Shown here: positions 34,584 to 46,649 of the stretch, piece by piece
Position numbering within the stretch: position 1 is the first letter of the stretch
Layout: each line of letters opens with the position of its first letter
NCBI GenBank assembly: GCA_036583965.1
Contig: JAZBQD010000014.1
Location: forward strand, 54,751,626 to 54,815,625
Source: Prunella strophiata
Taxonomy: Eukaryota > Chordata > Aves > Passeriformes > Prunellidae
Reading direction: 5' to 3'
Length of the DNA: 64,000 bases
Notes under the pieces: generated by a model
What the model saw: only the letters and a program-made list of their open reading frames with translations
The model's database searches: none
Told to the model about the DNA's origin: nothing
Made by a program: the position numbers and the translations under genes

Positions 34584-35928
34584 GTAACAAGGATACCTTA
34601 AAACTGTACAGTGAAAGAATGCTCTGCAAAAACTCTTACTGGAAGGAAGGAAGGAGAGCAAGGGGTGAGGAAGAAAGAGAGTGAATGATGCAGATCATAT
34701 TGCTGTAACCAGCATTTGTGAAGTCAATGTTGTTGGGTTTTTCCTGTCCTCACCTTCTTATAATCATATGTACATTAAAATTGACACAGAAACTTTCAGA
34801 CCCAGGATCTAAATAACTTGGTTGAGATCAGAAGCTGCTGCCTTTCAGTATTTACACACAGCTCTTTAACTTTCTTTGTTAAGAAAAGTGACTTCAATTG
34901 TTCTGAAAAGACAGTACATTCTTGAAATATCTTGTAGATTGCCAACAGGATCTAGCTGTCAGTTTTCAGAGGAACTGATTGCATACATAAAGAAGTGTTA
35001 CCTTCTGCCAAATAATCCCAAACCTATACAGCTGATTTTTTAACATAAAAAAAATAATACTTTTCCCCTTGAGATAATGTCATCAAATACCATCTGTGCT
35101 GGCTTCAATTTTAGTCATAAATCCTTGTTTTATTTATCAGAGATTCGTTTTTCAAAGTAGCTAATTTTCATCTCAGATTCAGACATACTCTAATTTCTTT
35201 GCTTTTTTTTTTTTTTTTTTTTGCTGAGAAGTCTGATATAACAGTCTCTCATAGAAAGGGTTTGGCATTTGCCCAAAACAAAATAGGCTCATCTTCTTGC
35301 ATGGAATTAGTTTTCTTAATAGGTCTAGAACTTAGGATCATTAAATGCAATAAAAAACATTCCCTTCATGTAACAGAAACTATTAAAAGGCCTGTGGGAG
35401 GTAACATGACAATGTTCACAATGAAATTAATATGGAAACTAATAAAACTTTGAGGGAAAAATCATCATGCAGGTAGAAAAAAATCGAGACATGGCTATAT
35501 GAGAATGGAAGGAACATGGCAACAATATTAATTTTGAGCATAATTTGGGGTTTTTTTCCAATTTCTGTTGAATGTACTATACCAAATTAGTGAGTCTGTA
35601 TGACAGAAGATATATATGGGTTAACTGTCATTTAGAATATTTGTCATGTATGGCAAATTTCACACATAATTTTGTTGTAACTGAGGTATTTAGAGACCCC
35701 TCAGGAGAAACTGGTACATCTTGAAGACAAAAAGTGAAAAAGCATTTTCTCCCCAAATGTTTCATGACATAACAAAGGAAATGTACATTCAAAACAATCA
35801 CTTATTTAACCCATATTTCATCTATTAATCTATGAGAATGATACGAGATATTGTGGAAACCCTTGCTGAAGACAGGATAAACAACACTGCACCTTCCTCC
35901 TCTGATGAGCTAGCTGCTTCCTAGAATC
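34584..35928. other. AT-rich non-coding stretch with a 20-T run
   Basis: A short (GGAA)n run lies at about 34639-34656 and a T20 run at 35203-35222. No gene or family repeat seen. Confidence 0.5.
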
Positions 35929-36985
35929 ACTATTGGGTCTGCATGGCCTGTTTTTTGGTAGTAGGGGGGACTAGAGGGGTGGCTTCTGTGAGAAGTTGCT
36001 GGAAGCTTCTTCCATGTGTAGCAGAGACAATCCCTGGTGGGTCCAAAGATGGACGTGCTGCTGGTCAAGGCTGGGCCAATTCGAGATGATGGTGACACCC
36101 CTGTGATAACAAACTTATGAAGAAAGAAAGAAAAAAAAGTTATTTTGTGTTACTTGAGGGTTGTGTGTTGGAGACGACACAAAACACCACACACTGATCA
36201 TCATCAGCAAACAGCCATGAGTTTATTATGGTTGCCTCTTTTACAGAGGCTTTGAATCTCCCAGGCCCAGGTAACTGATTGGAGGGGACCTCTCTCTGCC
36301 CAGCTCTCTGGCCAGTGGTGTGTCTTCATCTAAGCTGGAACGGGGTTGGCTGCAGTCTCAGTTACCTCTTTTCTAGAATGAGCTAGGTCAGCTGAATTGG
36401 ATTTGTTATGGCCAGATCTATCTTGCTCAGCTGCAGACTAGCTGTGACAATTTTGCAATTGTAATTGTGGCCAGAGAAGAGTGGAATGAGAACTTGTAAC
36501 AGGAACAACTCTGCAGACACCAAGGTCAGTGGAGAAGGAGGGGGAGAAGGTGCTGCAGGCACTGAAGCTGAGATTCCCCTGCAGCCCTTGGTGCAGCCCA
36601 TGGAGATCCATAGGGATGCAGGGATCCACCCTCAGCCCCTGGAGAGCACCGTGCTGGAGCAGATGAATGTCTGAGAGGAGGCTCTGACCCTACAGAAGGT
36701 CCATGGAGAATGAGCCCCACTCTGGAGCAGCCTGTCCTTGAAGGACTGCACTCCATGGAAGAGTGGCCCACACTGCAGCAGTTTGAGGGGTCCTGTAGCC
36801 CATGGGATGGACCCATTGCAGCAGTTGGCAGGGAAATGTGTTCTCATGTTGGAAAAGCTCACAGAGAACTGTCTCCTGTGGGAGGGACCCCACGGTGTAG
36901 TGGGGGAACAATTGCTTTCCCTGAGTTATAACCCCTATTCCCTGTCTCTTTGTGCCTCTGGGGTAGAAGGTAGAGCTGGGATGCT
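35929..36985 (+). mobile_element. Old avian ERVL-type LTR, interrupted and 3'-truncated
   Basis: It starts near tattgggtctgcatgg and runs through ggtagtagggggg, gtggcttctgtgagaag and gtgataacaaactta. After an interruption at 36148-36449 it resumes with ttgtggccagagaagag and a long series of diverged purine-rich units of the form tggagcag / cagcccatgg. These match the remembered U3/R architecture of the bird LTR family seen reversed at 43529-44503. The match fades about 36985, before the U5 end, so the 3' part is missing. Frames over it (36383-36989, both strands) are by-products of its GC-rich repeats, not genes. Confidence 0.7.
36148..36449 (-). mobile_element. 302-bp solo LTR nested inside the older LTR, perfect 6-bp target duplication
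   Basis: The segment begins TGTTACTTG and ends GTGACA and is bracketed by the direct repeat attttg at 36142-36147 and 36450-36455. Removing it makes the surrounding older LTR continuous. Read on the minus strand it carries a polyadenylation signal AATAAA (plus-strand 36222-36227) about 75 bp before its 3' end, which sets the orientation. No clear TATA box was found. Short length and a 6-bp duplication suggest an alpha/beta-retroviral (ERVK-like) LTR; the family was not named. It must be younger than its host LTR. Confidence 0.85.
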
Positions 36986-38095
36986 ATAATTTGGAGTAAG
37001 TGATCCTTGAAAGGCATACATCTTTCCAGGGTCATCTCCCATGGGATGATTGGAAATAAAGTCCTGAGTGGGGCAAATTATGCTCCCTTAAATCCAAGGC
37101 TTCAATTTGCTGGTTTTATCCCTAAAATCCACTGTTTTACTATCACTGCAGCCAAGACTGTTCCCAGATTTCACGTCTAAGGCCAGTTTCTCCTTGTTTG
37201 CAAGTATCAGGTCCAGAAGACCATTTTGTACTTTTTGCTCCTTGGTCACTCATGTCAGGAAGTTATCAGCAGCACTCCTGGAGCATAAAATTAATTCAAT
37301 CTTCTTTCTGAATGGATTTTGTCTTGTAGTTGATTTTGAGCAGCAATGAAATTTCATTTTGCTTCAACACTTATAACTGGATGCTCAGAGATGGAATTCA
37401 GTTCAAGATAAGGACAAGAAAGTGAGCTTGTTGCCAGTCCTTTAGGTATCTAACTTGGGAATAAGTGTATTGTTTTTTATGTATAACTTAATGTATGAAG
37501 TATGTTTGCCTGGGCTATGACAATACATTTAAAATATAGGAAGATTTCCATATGTAAGTATCTACATCTAGACATCCTAATTTCAAACTCATGTCAGACA
37601 AGATATGAACTCCCACTGTCTTTTTATTCAATCGACATAACACAGGATGCTAGTTTATATTTTAGATATTTTGTTGAATACAGTTGGGAAAAACAAAACA
37701 AAACAAAAACCAAAAACAAACCCGCAACAAAACAAAAAAGTCAGGTTAAAAAGTAATGAAAGAAACAGATACATTTAAATATATTAGAGGACAGAATGAT
37801 CAAAAAACCTTTGCATTAGAAAATTAACAATGATTTTATGAAATTAGTTTATTCCTCAAGTAAAATATGAGTGCCAAAATCAGACAGTAAAGAATGAAGA
37901 TAATTCTGATTAAGCAATAAAACAAAATAAAAATGTGACAAAAGAAAGAAATACAGAAAACTTAAATAATTTTGCTTTCTAAATCATGAACAGTAAAGCA
38001 TGACAGCACTTTCCTAGATGTAGCAGAAAACTGGAAAAAGTAATGATCATAAGAGTCATGAAAAATGATGTACAAAAAGTCTTCGATGTGACCTA
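36986..38095. other. Non-coding stretch with a small A/C-rich patch
   Basis: No gene supported. An A/C-rich run (AAAAC)n lies at about 37688-37738. An acceptor-like tract ends at 37329 and is followed by about 30 open codons without a clear function. Confidence 0.45.
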
Positions 38096-38165
38096 AATGC
38101 AGACTTCCAGCATCCAAAGGGAGCCTGCAAGAAAGCTGAAGAAGGAGTTTTTGCAAGTGTAAATA
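38096..38165 (+). mobile_element. Short CR1 LINE internal fragment
   Basis: The run gacttccagcatccaaag, gagcctgcaagaaagctg, agaaggagtttttgcaag matches the remembered CR1 3' UTR passage cttccagtacctgaagg, gcctacaagaaagctgg, gagggactttttacaag. Only about 70 bp are recognisable. Confidence 0.6.
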
Positions 38166-41100
38166 AGGAGTCTGGATCCGTGTGAAAATACTGTAAGATC
38201 AGAATATAGCACAAGTTTGGCAAAGTGCAGAACAAGCAGTGAACAACAGTACACTGAAAATCAAGAACTCAGAAAAAAATAATAAATTATTCATTGCAAA
38301 CATCACACAGCATAGCAAAAGTTACTATTTTTTTCCCTCATTACTGTACATGATTTGAACTTTTTGAAAGCAGACTCCAAATTAGACAGCTGTTCATAAC
38401 ATGTGGAGAGGGAACAAGTGGTTCCAGTAGGGATCTCATGAAAGCTCTCGATGCTTCTTTCTAAAGTAATGAACACTTCATTGCAGAGGAAAAAGCATTA
38501 CCTCATTGCATGAACAGCAAATAGGCAGGTACATATTATCAATTTCACTGTCCTGGTAAATGGAAAAGTCTTGAAAAGACATGAAGGAAAGTCCTTATTA
38601 TATTAAAGGGTATGTGTTGACAGCTGAGTTTATGCAGATTTGTTGCATCTACATGCAGACAATGCTTCAGATTCTTAAACAGGAAACAAAAAAGTTGTAA
38701 GTTGGATAGTTTACAGTGTAAATTCAGTTTTCCTTGCATGAGAGGCTGAGGAGAACAGAGAAATTGAGACTAAATATATTGCCTATTATTTTCTTCTCCA
38801 TCATAATCCTTTTTTCTCTGTCTCGTTATGCTGCATTATCTTTATTTTGGATCATTTATGTGCATTTATTATGATAAATCCTCTGTCATTTTGTTCTACT
38901 ATTAGTCAATTTAACCATCAATCTGTGCAGTCATTTTTCAGATTAAAGCTGTATTTTAACCTACATTTCAGATTTATTGGAACTGAAACATTTTAGCATG
39001 AATTATGGCTAAATAATATATATATAGACATTGTATGCACATAAAATCTGCTGTCGCTTTCAGAATCAAGGTGGAAGACAATTATTGAGAGATAATTGTT
39101 GCTATTTATGGGAAATGGGTTCTCATTAAAAATAAAGGTTAAATGAAGAAGCTAGTTCTTTCCTGGGAATGAAATTTACATTTCTTTTTAAAGTGACAGC
39201 TTTCAATAGCAATAAAATCTAAATTCAAATTTGCTATATAATAGACCTCCTTCCTTATTAAACTTTTTCTGGACTTAAAAAAACAAACTTCTTAAAGTTT
39301 ACTTCTGCTCATGCTCCGCTTCCTTCCTAAAGCAAATGTTTCTGGAACCTCACAAAAAAATCCCTTTAGCCATTTAATAATTATAATATTACAAATAATA
39401 TATTCCCATATAAATGCTAAATTCTGAATACCAATTTCTTGTTGGAATAGATCATTGAAAACCAAATTTTTTAACTTCCAGTTAGGATACGTAAATACTC
39501 CAAGGGTGAAAATAAAATAATCTAAAGGCCCCACAAATATGTGAAAAGGGTAAAGAAGGGATCTTTCCCCAGTAAATAGGTCCTAAATTATTTTTTTCCT
39601 TCAGCTCAGACCTTGAGGTAAAAATTATAATGATCCGATAATTTTATAAGGAAAAGGATTAAAATAGAAATTGCAATGGGTCCAGGCAATTTTGTGACAG
39701 TGCTACTACTGAAAAAAGTTTCTGCTCCTCAGTGGCAGAGCAAATTCACATCTACCTGAAAGAGGATGGTAGCCATGCAGAATTGCAGGCTAGATATTAA
39801 ACAAAACAAAACCAAAACATATAAAAAAATTCTAAGTAAAATTTAGTATCACTAAAGTTGCTAACTTTAGAGTATTCTTGAAAGAAATAACAAATTAATT
39901 TCTTGATAGAGATATTCAGAAGGAAGCACTTTTATTACTATTATCTTGGAAGATGCTAAAAGAATTTTCTGGTCTAATGCATTTTCTGCTTTAAATATAA
40001 TTGCCAGCTGATGTTATATTTGAGACACTTTTTGGATGATAATTTCAAATTGTGTGTTCTGGATCAAACTGAGGTCAAATATGCAAAGACAGTAGCTAAG
40101 GAGATAATCTTCATGCAGTTCTAGATATCAATTTCTACATTGATAATTCTTGATACATGGAATATAGAAGCTCTTTAAAGAGCTACAATGTAGAAAGAAC
40201 TAACCCTTGATGAAAAGGTCCTGTGGTAAAATATTCTTTTGCTGAAGCTCTTGCTTTGAAAGTGCTAGGAGAACCACAAATATAAAAACTTCATTAAAAG
40301 TCTTGAAGAAAGATAATGATTAAACTTTCCAGTTTTCCATTCTTTAGGTATTACAGGAGTACCTGTTTTTCATTATGTGGCACTGATGTAATTTGCTTTT
40401 CTCTAGCTATTTAACTCTTGGTGAAACATTCTGTTTGGATGTTTATAGACTGTTTTAATTTACTTTTTTAAAAAATAGAAAAAATGAAATGGCTATAAAA
40501 AATATCCATGACTAATGGCTTACAAATTGGTGACAGCAGGTTGTTTAAGATAATTGTGCAGAAGTAACTGAGGCAAAAAAGAATAAAACTCTCCAAACTA
40601 CAGCGAAGCCAGTGTGAGATCTACCTAGAGAGCAAATCTTCTAAACCCGGCAATTCATTCTCTTCTGTCTTTCTCAGTGCATGTGTTGCCTTCAAAACAA
40701 TTCTACCCAAGAGAGATACAATTGCTGTTTTAATTACAGCTCACAAAAGAGAAAGCAACAGATGTATAAACATATTTTAAGTATTTATTAAATATCTGCT
40801 GAATTGTTATAGTCCTGTTGGCTCATTAGTAAAATCTCCACGGATTAACTACTGATTCCCAACACCTTCATCTACAAAGACGTAGGGAAGATTTGCATTC
40901 TCACCTTATGTACACTCATTATAATTTCTTTTATATGTTGCTAATTATGAGACCTTATATTTCTTTGCTCTTTTCTTCTTGGTAAAGTCTCACAGAATTG
41001 CTGACTATAAAAGATCTATAAAAAGATCTATAAAAGAATCCAATGAATAAATATACCAAACTATTAAGTTCTTTTTCACACTGATCAAGGTTAACAAGCA

Positions 41101-42291
41101 TTGACTACAAAATAAAACAAAAACAAAGGAAAAAGGGGCTGAAGTAGCAGGGAAAAAACCCTCAGTTCTTGAAAAATTAAGAATGTGAGGATTTTTCTTG
41201 CATCCTTCTTATAAGGATAATTGTGATCCCACACCAAAAGGTTTAGAATTTCCTTGAAGAAGATTTTTCTTTTGTATTATATCTCTGAATATAACTCAAG
41301 ACTGACAAACAGATAGATGTGACAATTTCTTAATATGCATAATCAGGAATAACTACCATACATTTTCCATAATAGTGTGTAAATTTTCAGAGGGCACATT
41401 GCAAATTTCACTTTCTGGATCCATGAGGTTTTGTGTTAAAAGTGCATGACCCTCTGAAGGGGAAGACACAGCTTTTTCCCACTTATTTTCTCCCACCATT
41501 CCACAGAACAACCAAAGGTAAAAAAAGAATTTAATCCATATTATAATAATCTCTCACAGTGCTTCACATCAAGAGATATTAGTAGCTTTCTCTCATAGCT
41601 TTCACCCAAATGTGACAACTATCCAATATTCCTTTTGTTTTCCTCTACTGTTTAACCATTCCATAGGTTAGTAGTACTTGAATCATAATGCAAGGACATG
41701 TCTATCCTGAAAAATATCCTAAGCAGGAATGACTGATATAAATTGAACAAAGAACAATATTCATTGTGGTAAGCAGCAGCTACACCAGGATTCTTTTGCA
41801 TTTGAATTTTTCACTCATAATATAAAATAAAAATTTCATATTTAGTAAACATACTGGGCATGAGTCAGTTTCCTAAGTATAAGAATTCAATTTCATTTAG
41901 GTGCTGGAAAAGTATTTTCTCTGGTCTTCACCTTGCTGCTGAAGATCTGAAAATATCTCTTTATAATCTGAGTTCAATGCAGATACCTAACATAGGGCAA
42001 GGACATTTCAAATGGTGTTAGCTGGCTTTATCTGAGTAAAAGAAACAAGTCTCAAGAGTGGGATCACTTTTGAGATTAGGATTATTACACCTAAGGCTGT
42101 ATATATAATATTTACATGTGCTTGGGAGTCTAAACTTTGCTGGAAATCTAATCTGTACAGATGATGTGAAGAGAAATACATATGGCCAGGCTCCAGTTTT
42201 CTACCCAAGGGTGAGTGGAAACATCCTCTAGGCTTCATGTCTCTGCCAAACAATTTTCAATTTTTTTTTGTATTTTGATTGTGGTTTTATT
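38166..42291. other. AT-rich non-coding stretch
   Basis: No gene or family repeat recognised. There is a small perfect hairpin at about 39078-39099 (ACAATTAT and ATAATTGT around TGAGAG), a short duplicated aaagatctata at about 41010-41032, and short A/C-rich patches near 39800 and 41112. Confidence 0.5.
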
Positions 42292-42365
42292 AGTAGATGC
42301 ACAAGTATGTTTTTTTAAAACATATTTTGCTTATAAGTAGATGCACAAGTATGTTTTTTTTAAAA
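42292..42365 (+). repeat. 44-bp-period direct duplication
   Basis: The block agtagatgcacaagtatg plus its following T-run and A-run occurs at 42292 and again at 42336. Confidence 0.8.
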
Positions 42366-42875
42366 AGAGAATTAAGGTAGCAGAAGTGATATTTTAAAAG
42401 TCTATGGGGAAAATATCAAGGTAGTTACATTTCTGGAATACACAGGAACTGTCAGAAGACAGCATGTAGAGGAACTTGTCATAAAACCAGTTTTTTATTG
42501 AATCCATGATTTTCAGAACAAAGTGGGATTATGAATTACAATTCCCAGCTCATCAACTAATTTATTTTGCTGAACTCATTCAAGGATGGAGAGATATAGA
42601 ATGCAGTATGTTTTTATGAAAAATATTCTTTTCATGGTAACTGGATATTTCTGTCTTTCATTACTTGTTCCTTCTTGAGGACTTTCCTGAGGGCTCCATG
42701 AAACTTCCAGCAGTGGATTAAAAGTGAATAACTGAGGCTGTTACACCTCCCATATTTCAGTATGCTTACACTGAGTATACAATGGGCTGAAAACTGCTGC
42801 AGGTTTTGAACTGATTCAGGAGTGATCAGTTTTATCTTAGAGGTAATAACAGTGTCTAGTAAAAGACAGTGTAGG
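42366..42875. other. Non-coding stretch
   Basis: No recognisable content. The minus frame at 42632-42916 runs into the adjacent LTR. Confidence 0.45.
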
Positions 42876-43477
42876 TGTTTTGGTTTAAACCCAGCACCAC
42901 ACAGCCAGTCACTCAAGCCCTCACCAGTGGGATCAGGGAGAGAATTGGAATGGTAAAAGCTAGAAAAACATGTGAGTCAAGATAAAGACACTTAAATAGG
43001 GAAGGCAAAAGCCACAAACACAGGGAAAGAAAACAAAGGAATTAATTCATTGCTTCCCATGGGCAGGCAGGTATTCAGACATCTTCAGGAGAGCAGGGCC
43101 CCATCACATGTAACAGTGACCTGGTAAGACATACACAGTCACTTCAAATTTTCTCTCCTCCCTCCTTCTTCCCCCAACTTTATACACTGAGCATGATGCC
43201 ATATGGTCTGGAATATCCTTTTGGCTAGTTGGGCTCAGTTATCCCAGCTGTGTCCTCTCCCAAATCCTTGTGCCTCCCCAGCCTCCTCTCTGATGAGGTG
43301 GAGTGAGTAGCAGAAAAGGCCTTGACTTTCTTTAAGCACTTCTCAGCAGTAACAAAAGCATGTTTTTGATATCCACACTATTTCCAGTAGAAATCCAAAA
43401 CATGGACCCAAATTACTTACAGTGGAGAAAACTAACTTCTACACCAGACAAAACCAGTACCACCATTAAACCAGACA
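42876..43477 (-). mobile_element. Nearly full-length avian ERV (ERVK-like) solo LTR
   Basis: The plus-strand sequence is the reverse of a widely distributed bird LTR. It starts tgttttggtttaaaccc, followed by cacacagcc and gtgggatcagggagag. It then has tttatacactgagcatgatg, whose complement is the LTR TATA region (TATAAA at about 43179-43186), and catatggtctggaatatcc. It ends in aaaccagaca, the complement of the canonical TGTCTGGTTT start. A possible hexamer tgtagg lies immediately before the left end (42870-42875) and again at 43484-43489, six bases past the assigned right end, so the target duplication is uncertain. No internal retroviral region is present. Confidence 0.8.
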
Positions 43478-43528
43478 AATATCTGTAGGAAAATAAAAGA
43501 AGACTGGGGCCTACTCCTGAAGTCAGGC

Positions 43529-44503
43529 TGTGGTGGGTTGATCCCTGGCTGGATGCCAGGTGTCCACCAAAGTCTCTCTGTCACACCCCTTGTCATCTGG
43601 AAAGCAGAGAGAAGACATTATGAAAGGATTGAGATAGGGAAAGGAAAAAATCACTCACCAATTATCACCATGGGCAAGACAGACTTGTATTGGGGAAATA
43701 AATTTAGTTTTCTACCAATCAAATCAGAGTAGAATAAGATGAAATAATAATAAAAAAAAATTAAAATATCTTCCCCTCACTCTCTCTTCCTCCTGGATTC
43801 ACTCATGATTCCTCAGTGGCACAGGGGGAAGGGAATGGGTGCTGCAGTCAGTTCATCTCATGTTGTCTCTGCTTCTCCTTCCTCTTCACAGTCATCCTCT
43901 GCTCCATTGTGGGGTCCCTCACACAGGTTGCAGATCTTCATGAACTGTTCTGGTATGAATCCCTTACACGGAGCACAGTCTTTCAGAAACAAATTGCTCC
44001 ACCATGGGTCCTGTGGGGTCACAAGTCCTGCCACTGAAACCGCTGCACCCTGGGCTCCTCTCCTTCACAGGGCCACAGGTCCTGCAGGGCACGTGCTTGA
44101 GCATGGGCTTCCCATGGGGTCATGGTCCCTTTCAGGCATCTACCTGCTCCAGCAGGGAGTCCTCTGCAGGCTGGATGGGAATCTCTGTGCCTGGAGCATC
44201 CCCTCCCCCTTCTTCACTGACCTTGGTTTCTACAAGGCTATTTCTCTCACATATTCTCACTCCTCTCTCTGGCTCTTGCTTCGCAACAATTTGTTTTCCC
44301 TTTCTTAAACAGGCTGTCCAGAGGCACTGCCACAGTCACTGATGGCCTTAGCTTTGCCCAGGAATGGGTCTGTCTTGACTCTATCTGTCTGCCTTGGATG
44401 ATATTGGCTGTATTGAACTCAGGGAAAACTTCTGGTCTCTTGTTATGGAAGTCACCCCTGTGGCTGAACTGCTGCCAAAATCTTGGATTGCAAACACTAT
44501 ATA
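43529..44503 (-). mobile_element. Full-length ERVL-type solo LTR
   Basis: It begins tgtggtgggttgatccctgg and proceeds through caccaattatcaccatggg, ccaatcaaatcagagtag and gtcagttcatctcatg. A series of diverged units of the form ctgctcc...catggg follows, then cttcactgaccttgg and cacatattctcactcc. It ends ttgcaaacactatata. This is the complete order of the remembered bird LTR family, so the sense strand is minus. Five-base flanks caggc (43524-43528) and cagac (44504-44508) differ by one base and are probably an aged 5-bp duplication, which fits ERVL. The 167-codon frame at 43805-44308 is a by-product of the GC-rich repeat units. Confidence 0.85.
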
Positions 44504-45889
44504 CAGACTTGTATTATATCACATTTCTTTGGTGTCAACAAAAACTCTGCTAGAATGAAATTTCACAATCATACCTAAAGATCACATTTGTACCTTGATG
44601 TCTGCAATACCCCTACATATTGATTAGTTTGCATGTCAAAACCAGAATTTTAGGGTATTTTTGTATAGGTAGATGATCAGTAAGACAATATGCCTTCTGA
44701 GGTAGTAGCGTTTCCAACTACTAAAAAATCACCAAGCCGTCACTCTTTTCTTCCTAAAACAAGTGCTCTCAGTATACCAGAAGTAACATTCATGGAATTC
44801 AGAATCTTTCCCTTTAAGGGGGACATACTGATTCATTTCAGTCATCTCTCTGGTAAAACAGTTCATTGTGCTCCATTACTGAGCAGCAGAACTCACAGCA
44901 GCCATGTGGGTGCTCTGATAGACAGGGCAGGACACACTGGCCCCCAGCTGCTCTGACTGGTGAAATGCTCAGGTAGGCTAGGTATGAGGGACTAAGCAAT
45001 TAAAAATGGCCAACTTTCTTTGGCTTGGTAAATTCAATTAATATGAGAAGATGGCAAGAAGTTCAGGATGGAAAATACATTTTTATCACGACTCATTTTT
45101 GCTATCCACCACATGGGATGAACCATCATTCTTTCATCAATATTCAGCAAAATTGGCAGAAAACTCACAGTCATTTTGTTGCCAGAATTACTGATTCATT
45201 TTCTGCAAAGCAGCAATCCCAGATCTGTTGTTTACTACAGGAATTGCTTTGGGGAATAATTTTAATAATGGCATGACTTGTGGTTAGGGGACTAATATAA
45301 CTAGAGAGGCAGAAAAAAATTGTACTCAAAAGTGCAAAATAATTGTGACTAATGAATGGTAAATGTAAGCAAAAATAGGCCTGGTCCTCCATTGTTTAGT
45401 ATGTGGCAATACAAGCACAAAAATTCTTCCCAGACTGGCATGTTTGAGATTTCCAGAGGTTAGAAACTGCACAAAACAAGAAGGAGCTATGGAATATTGC
45501 CTTCTAACACAGAGAACTCAAGAATGCATACTAGTTTGAATGAATGGCTATGCATTTTGACAAAAGAATGCTTGAGGATGAATTTTGCATATCTTCAAAG
45601 ATATTCCAAAAAAGTTTGGAAAAATAAAAAAACAAAACTTCAAAATAAGTATCCTTAATAACTAATTTTTTTTTTTTCTCCAAACAAATGTTCTATAAGA
45701 AGTTTGCAATGACATCTTACAAAGATCTCAGATGACAATTTGGATATAAAACAATCTTTCAAACAAGTCAAAGCACCACAGAGAAGCAAAATGCCTTTTT
45801 TTCCCATCAGTGTTCACTGTGGAAAAATCAGGGAGGTTCTTTCACTGGAACTCTTTTTTATTGGAGACTCAGCAGTTGTGCCTGAAATT
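44504..45889. other. Non-coding stretch
   Basis: No recognisable gene or repeat. The frames at 44690-44956 and 45025-45276 have no recognised motifs. A T-run lies at about 45667-45679. Confidence 0.45.
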
Positions 45890-46105
45890 GGCTGTAAAAG
45901 GGGTTATGAAGCAGACTGACAAAATAAGCAGTAACAAATTGGAAGGACTACATGGCATTCACTCAAGTGTTCTAGGATAACTCAAGGATGAAATAGCTAA
46001 ATTACTAATGGTAGTGTGTAACTTCTCTCTTCAAAACTGCTGTTGCATCTCAGGACTGGGAAATGATAAATGTGATGCCAGAGGAGAATCTAAAAAATTT
46101 CTTTC
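45890..46105 (+). mobile_element. Ancient L3/CR1-like LINE: reverse-transcriptase fragment
   Basis: With one internal stop and other decay, the plus strand translates to a recognisable stretch of the N-terminal part of a CR1/L3-clade reverse transcriptase: SSNKLEGLHGIHSSVLG, then LKDEIAKLLMVVCNFSLQ, then a decayed counterpart of the conserved P-x-x-W-x-x-A-x-V segment. It is interrupted by the LTR at 46106, beyond which the same element's 3' part is recognisable. The 5' limit is approximate. Confidence 0.65.
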
Positions 46106-46530
46106 TGTGGCAGGTTGTGGCACAGTTGACAGCTTGGTGACCAAAAAGCCTCTCTATCACTCCTCCTTCTCAAGAGTGCAGGGGGATAAAATAACAAACT
46201 AAACACTTGTGGGTTGAGATAAGTGTAGGGAGATCACTCAGCAATTATTTCCATGACCGAAACAGACTTGGTGAAATTAATCTAATTTATTACCTATTAA
46301 ACAAATCAGGATAAAGAGATAAATATTTTCACTCCTCTCAACTCCCTGCTGCTGCACAGCATTTTTTACCCTTTTTTCAACAGGTTATCACAGAGGCACT
46401 GGCAATATCATTGCTGAGCTCAGCTTTGGCCAGAGGTATGACTGTCTTGGAGCTGGCCGGAACTGACTCTGTCCAACATGAGGGCAGCTTCTGAGATCTT
46501 CTCACAGTAGCCAGTACCTGGCACACACAC
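46106..46530 (-). mobile_element. ERVL-type LTR, internally deleted, inserted in an ancient LINE
   Basis: Left-end landmarks (tgtggcaggttg, tctctatcactcc, gtgggttgagataag, gggagatcactcagcaatta) and right-end landmarks (ttatcacagaggcactgg, gctcagctttggccag, cttctcacagtagcc) match the family at 43529-44503. The long GC-rich middle is missing, giving about 425 bp. No clear target duplication was seen. It splits the L3/CR1-like LINE. Confidence 0.75.
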
Positions 46531-46649
46531 TAATTACTGCTGAATATGCAAAAAAATAAATAATTTGAAAGAGGAGGCAAAAGTAAGCAGCCTTTTCTTG
46601 CAGAGCATTGAGATTATCATGGATTTGTGTTGGCAGAATATTTTTTACA

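Noticed and set aside
36383..36989. Cluster of overlapping frames on both strands
   Set aside because: They coincide with the GC-rich unit repeats of an LTR and carry no coding signal.
43805..44308. Longest open frame in the window (167 codons, plus)
   Set aside because: It lies wholly within the antisense of a GC-rich LTR made of diverged repeat units; frames on other phases and strands there are also open. No retroviral or host protein motif.
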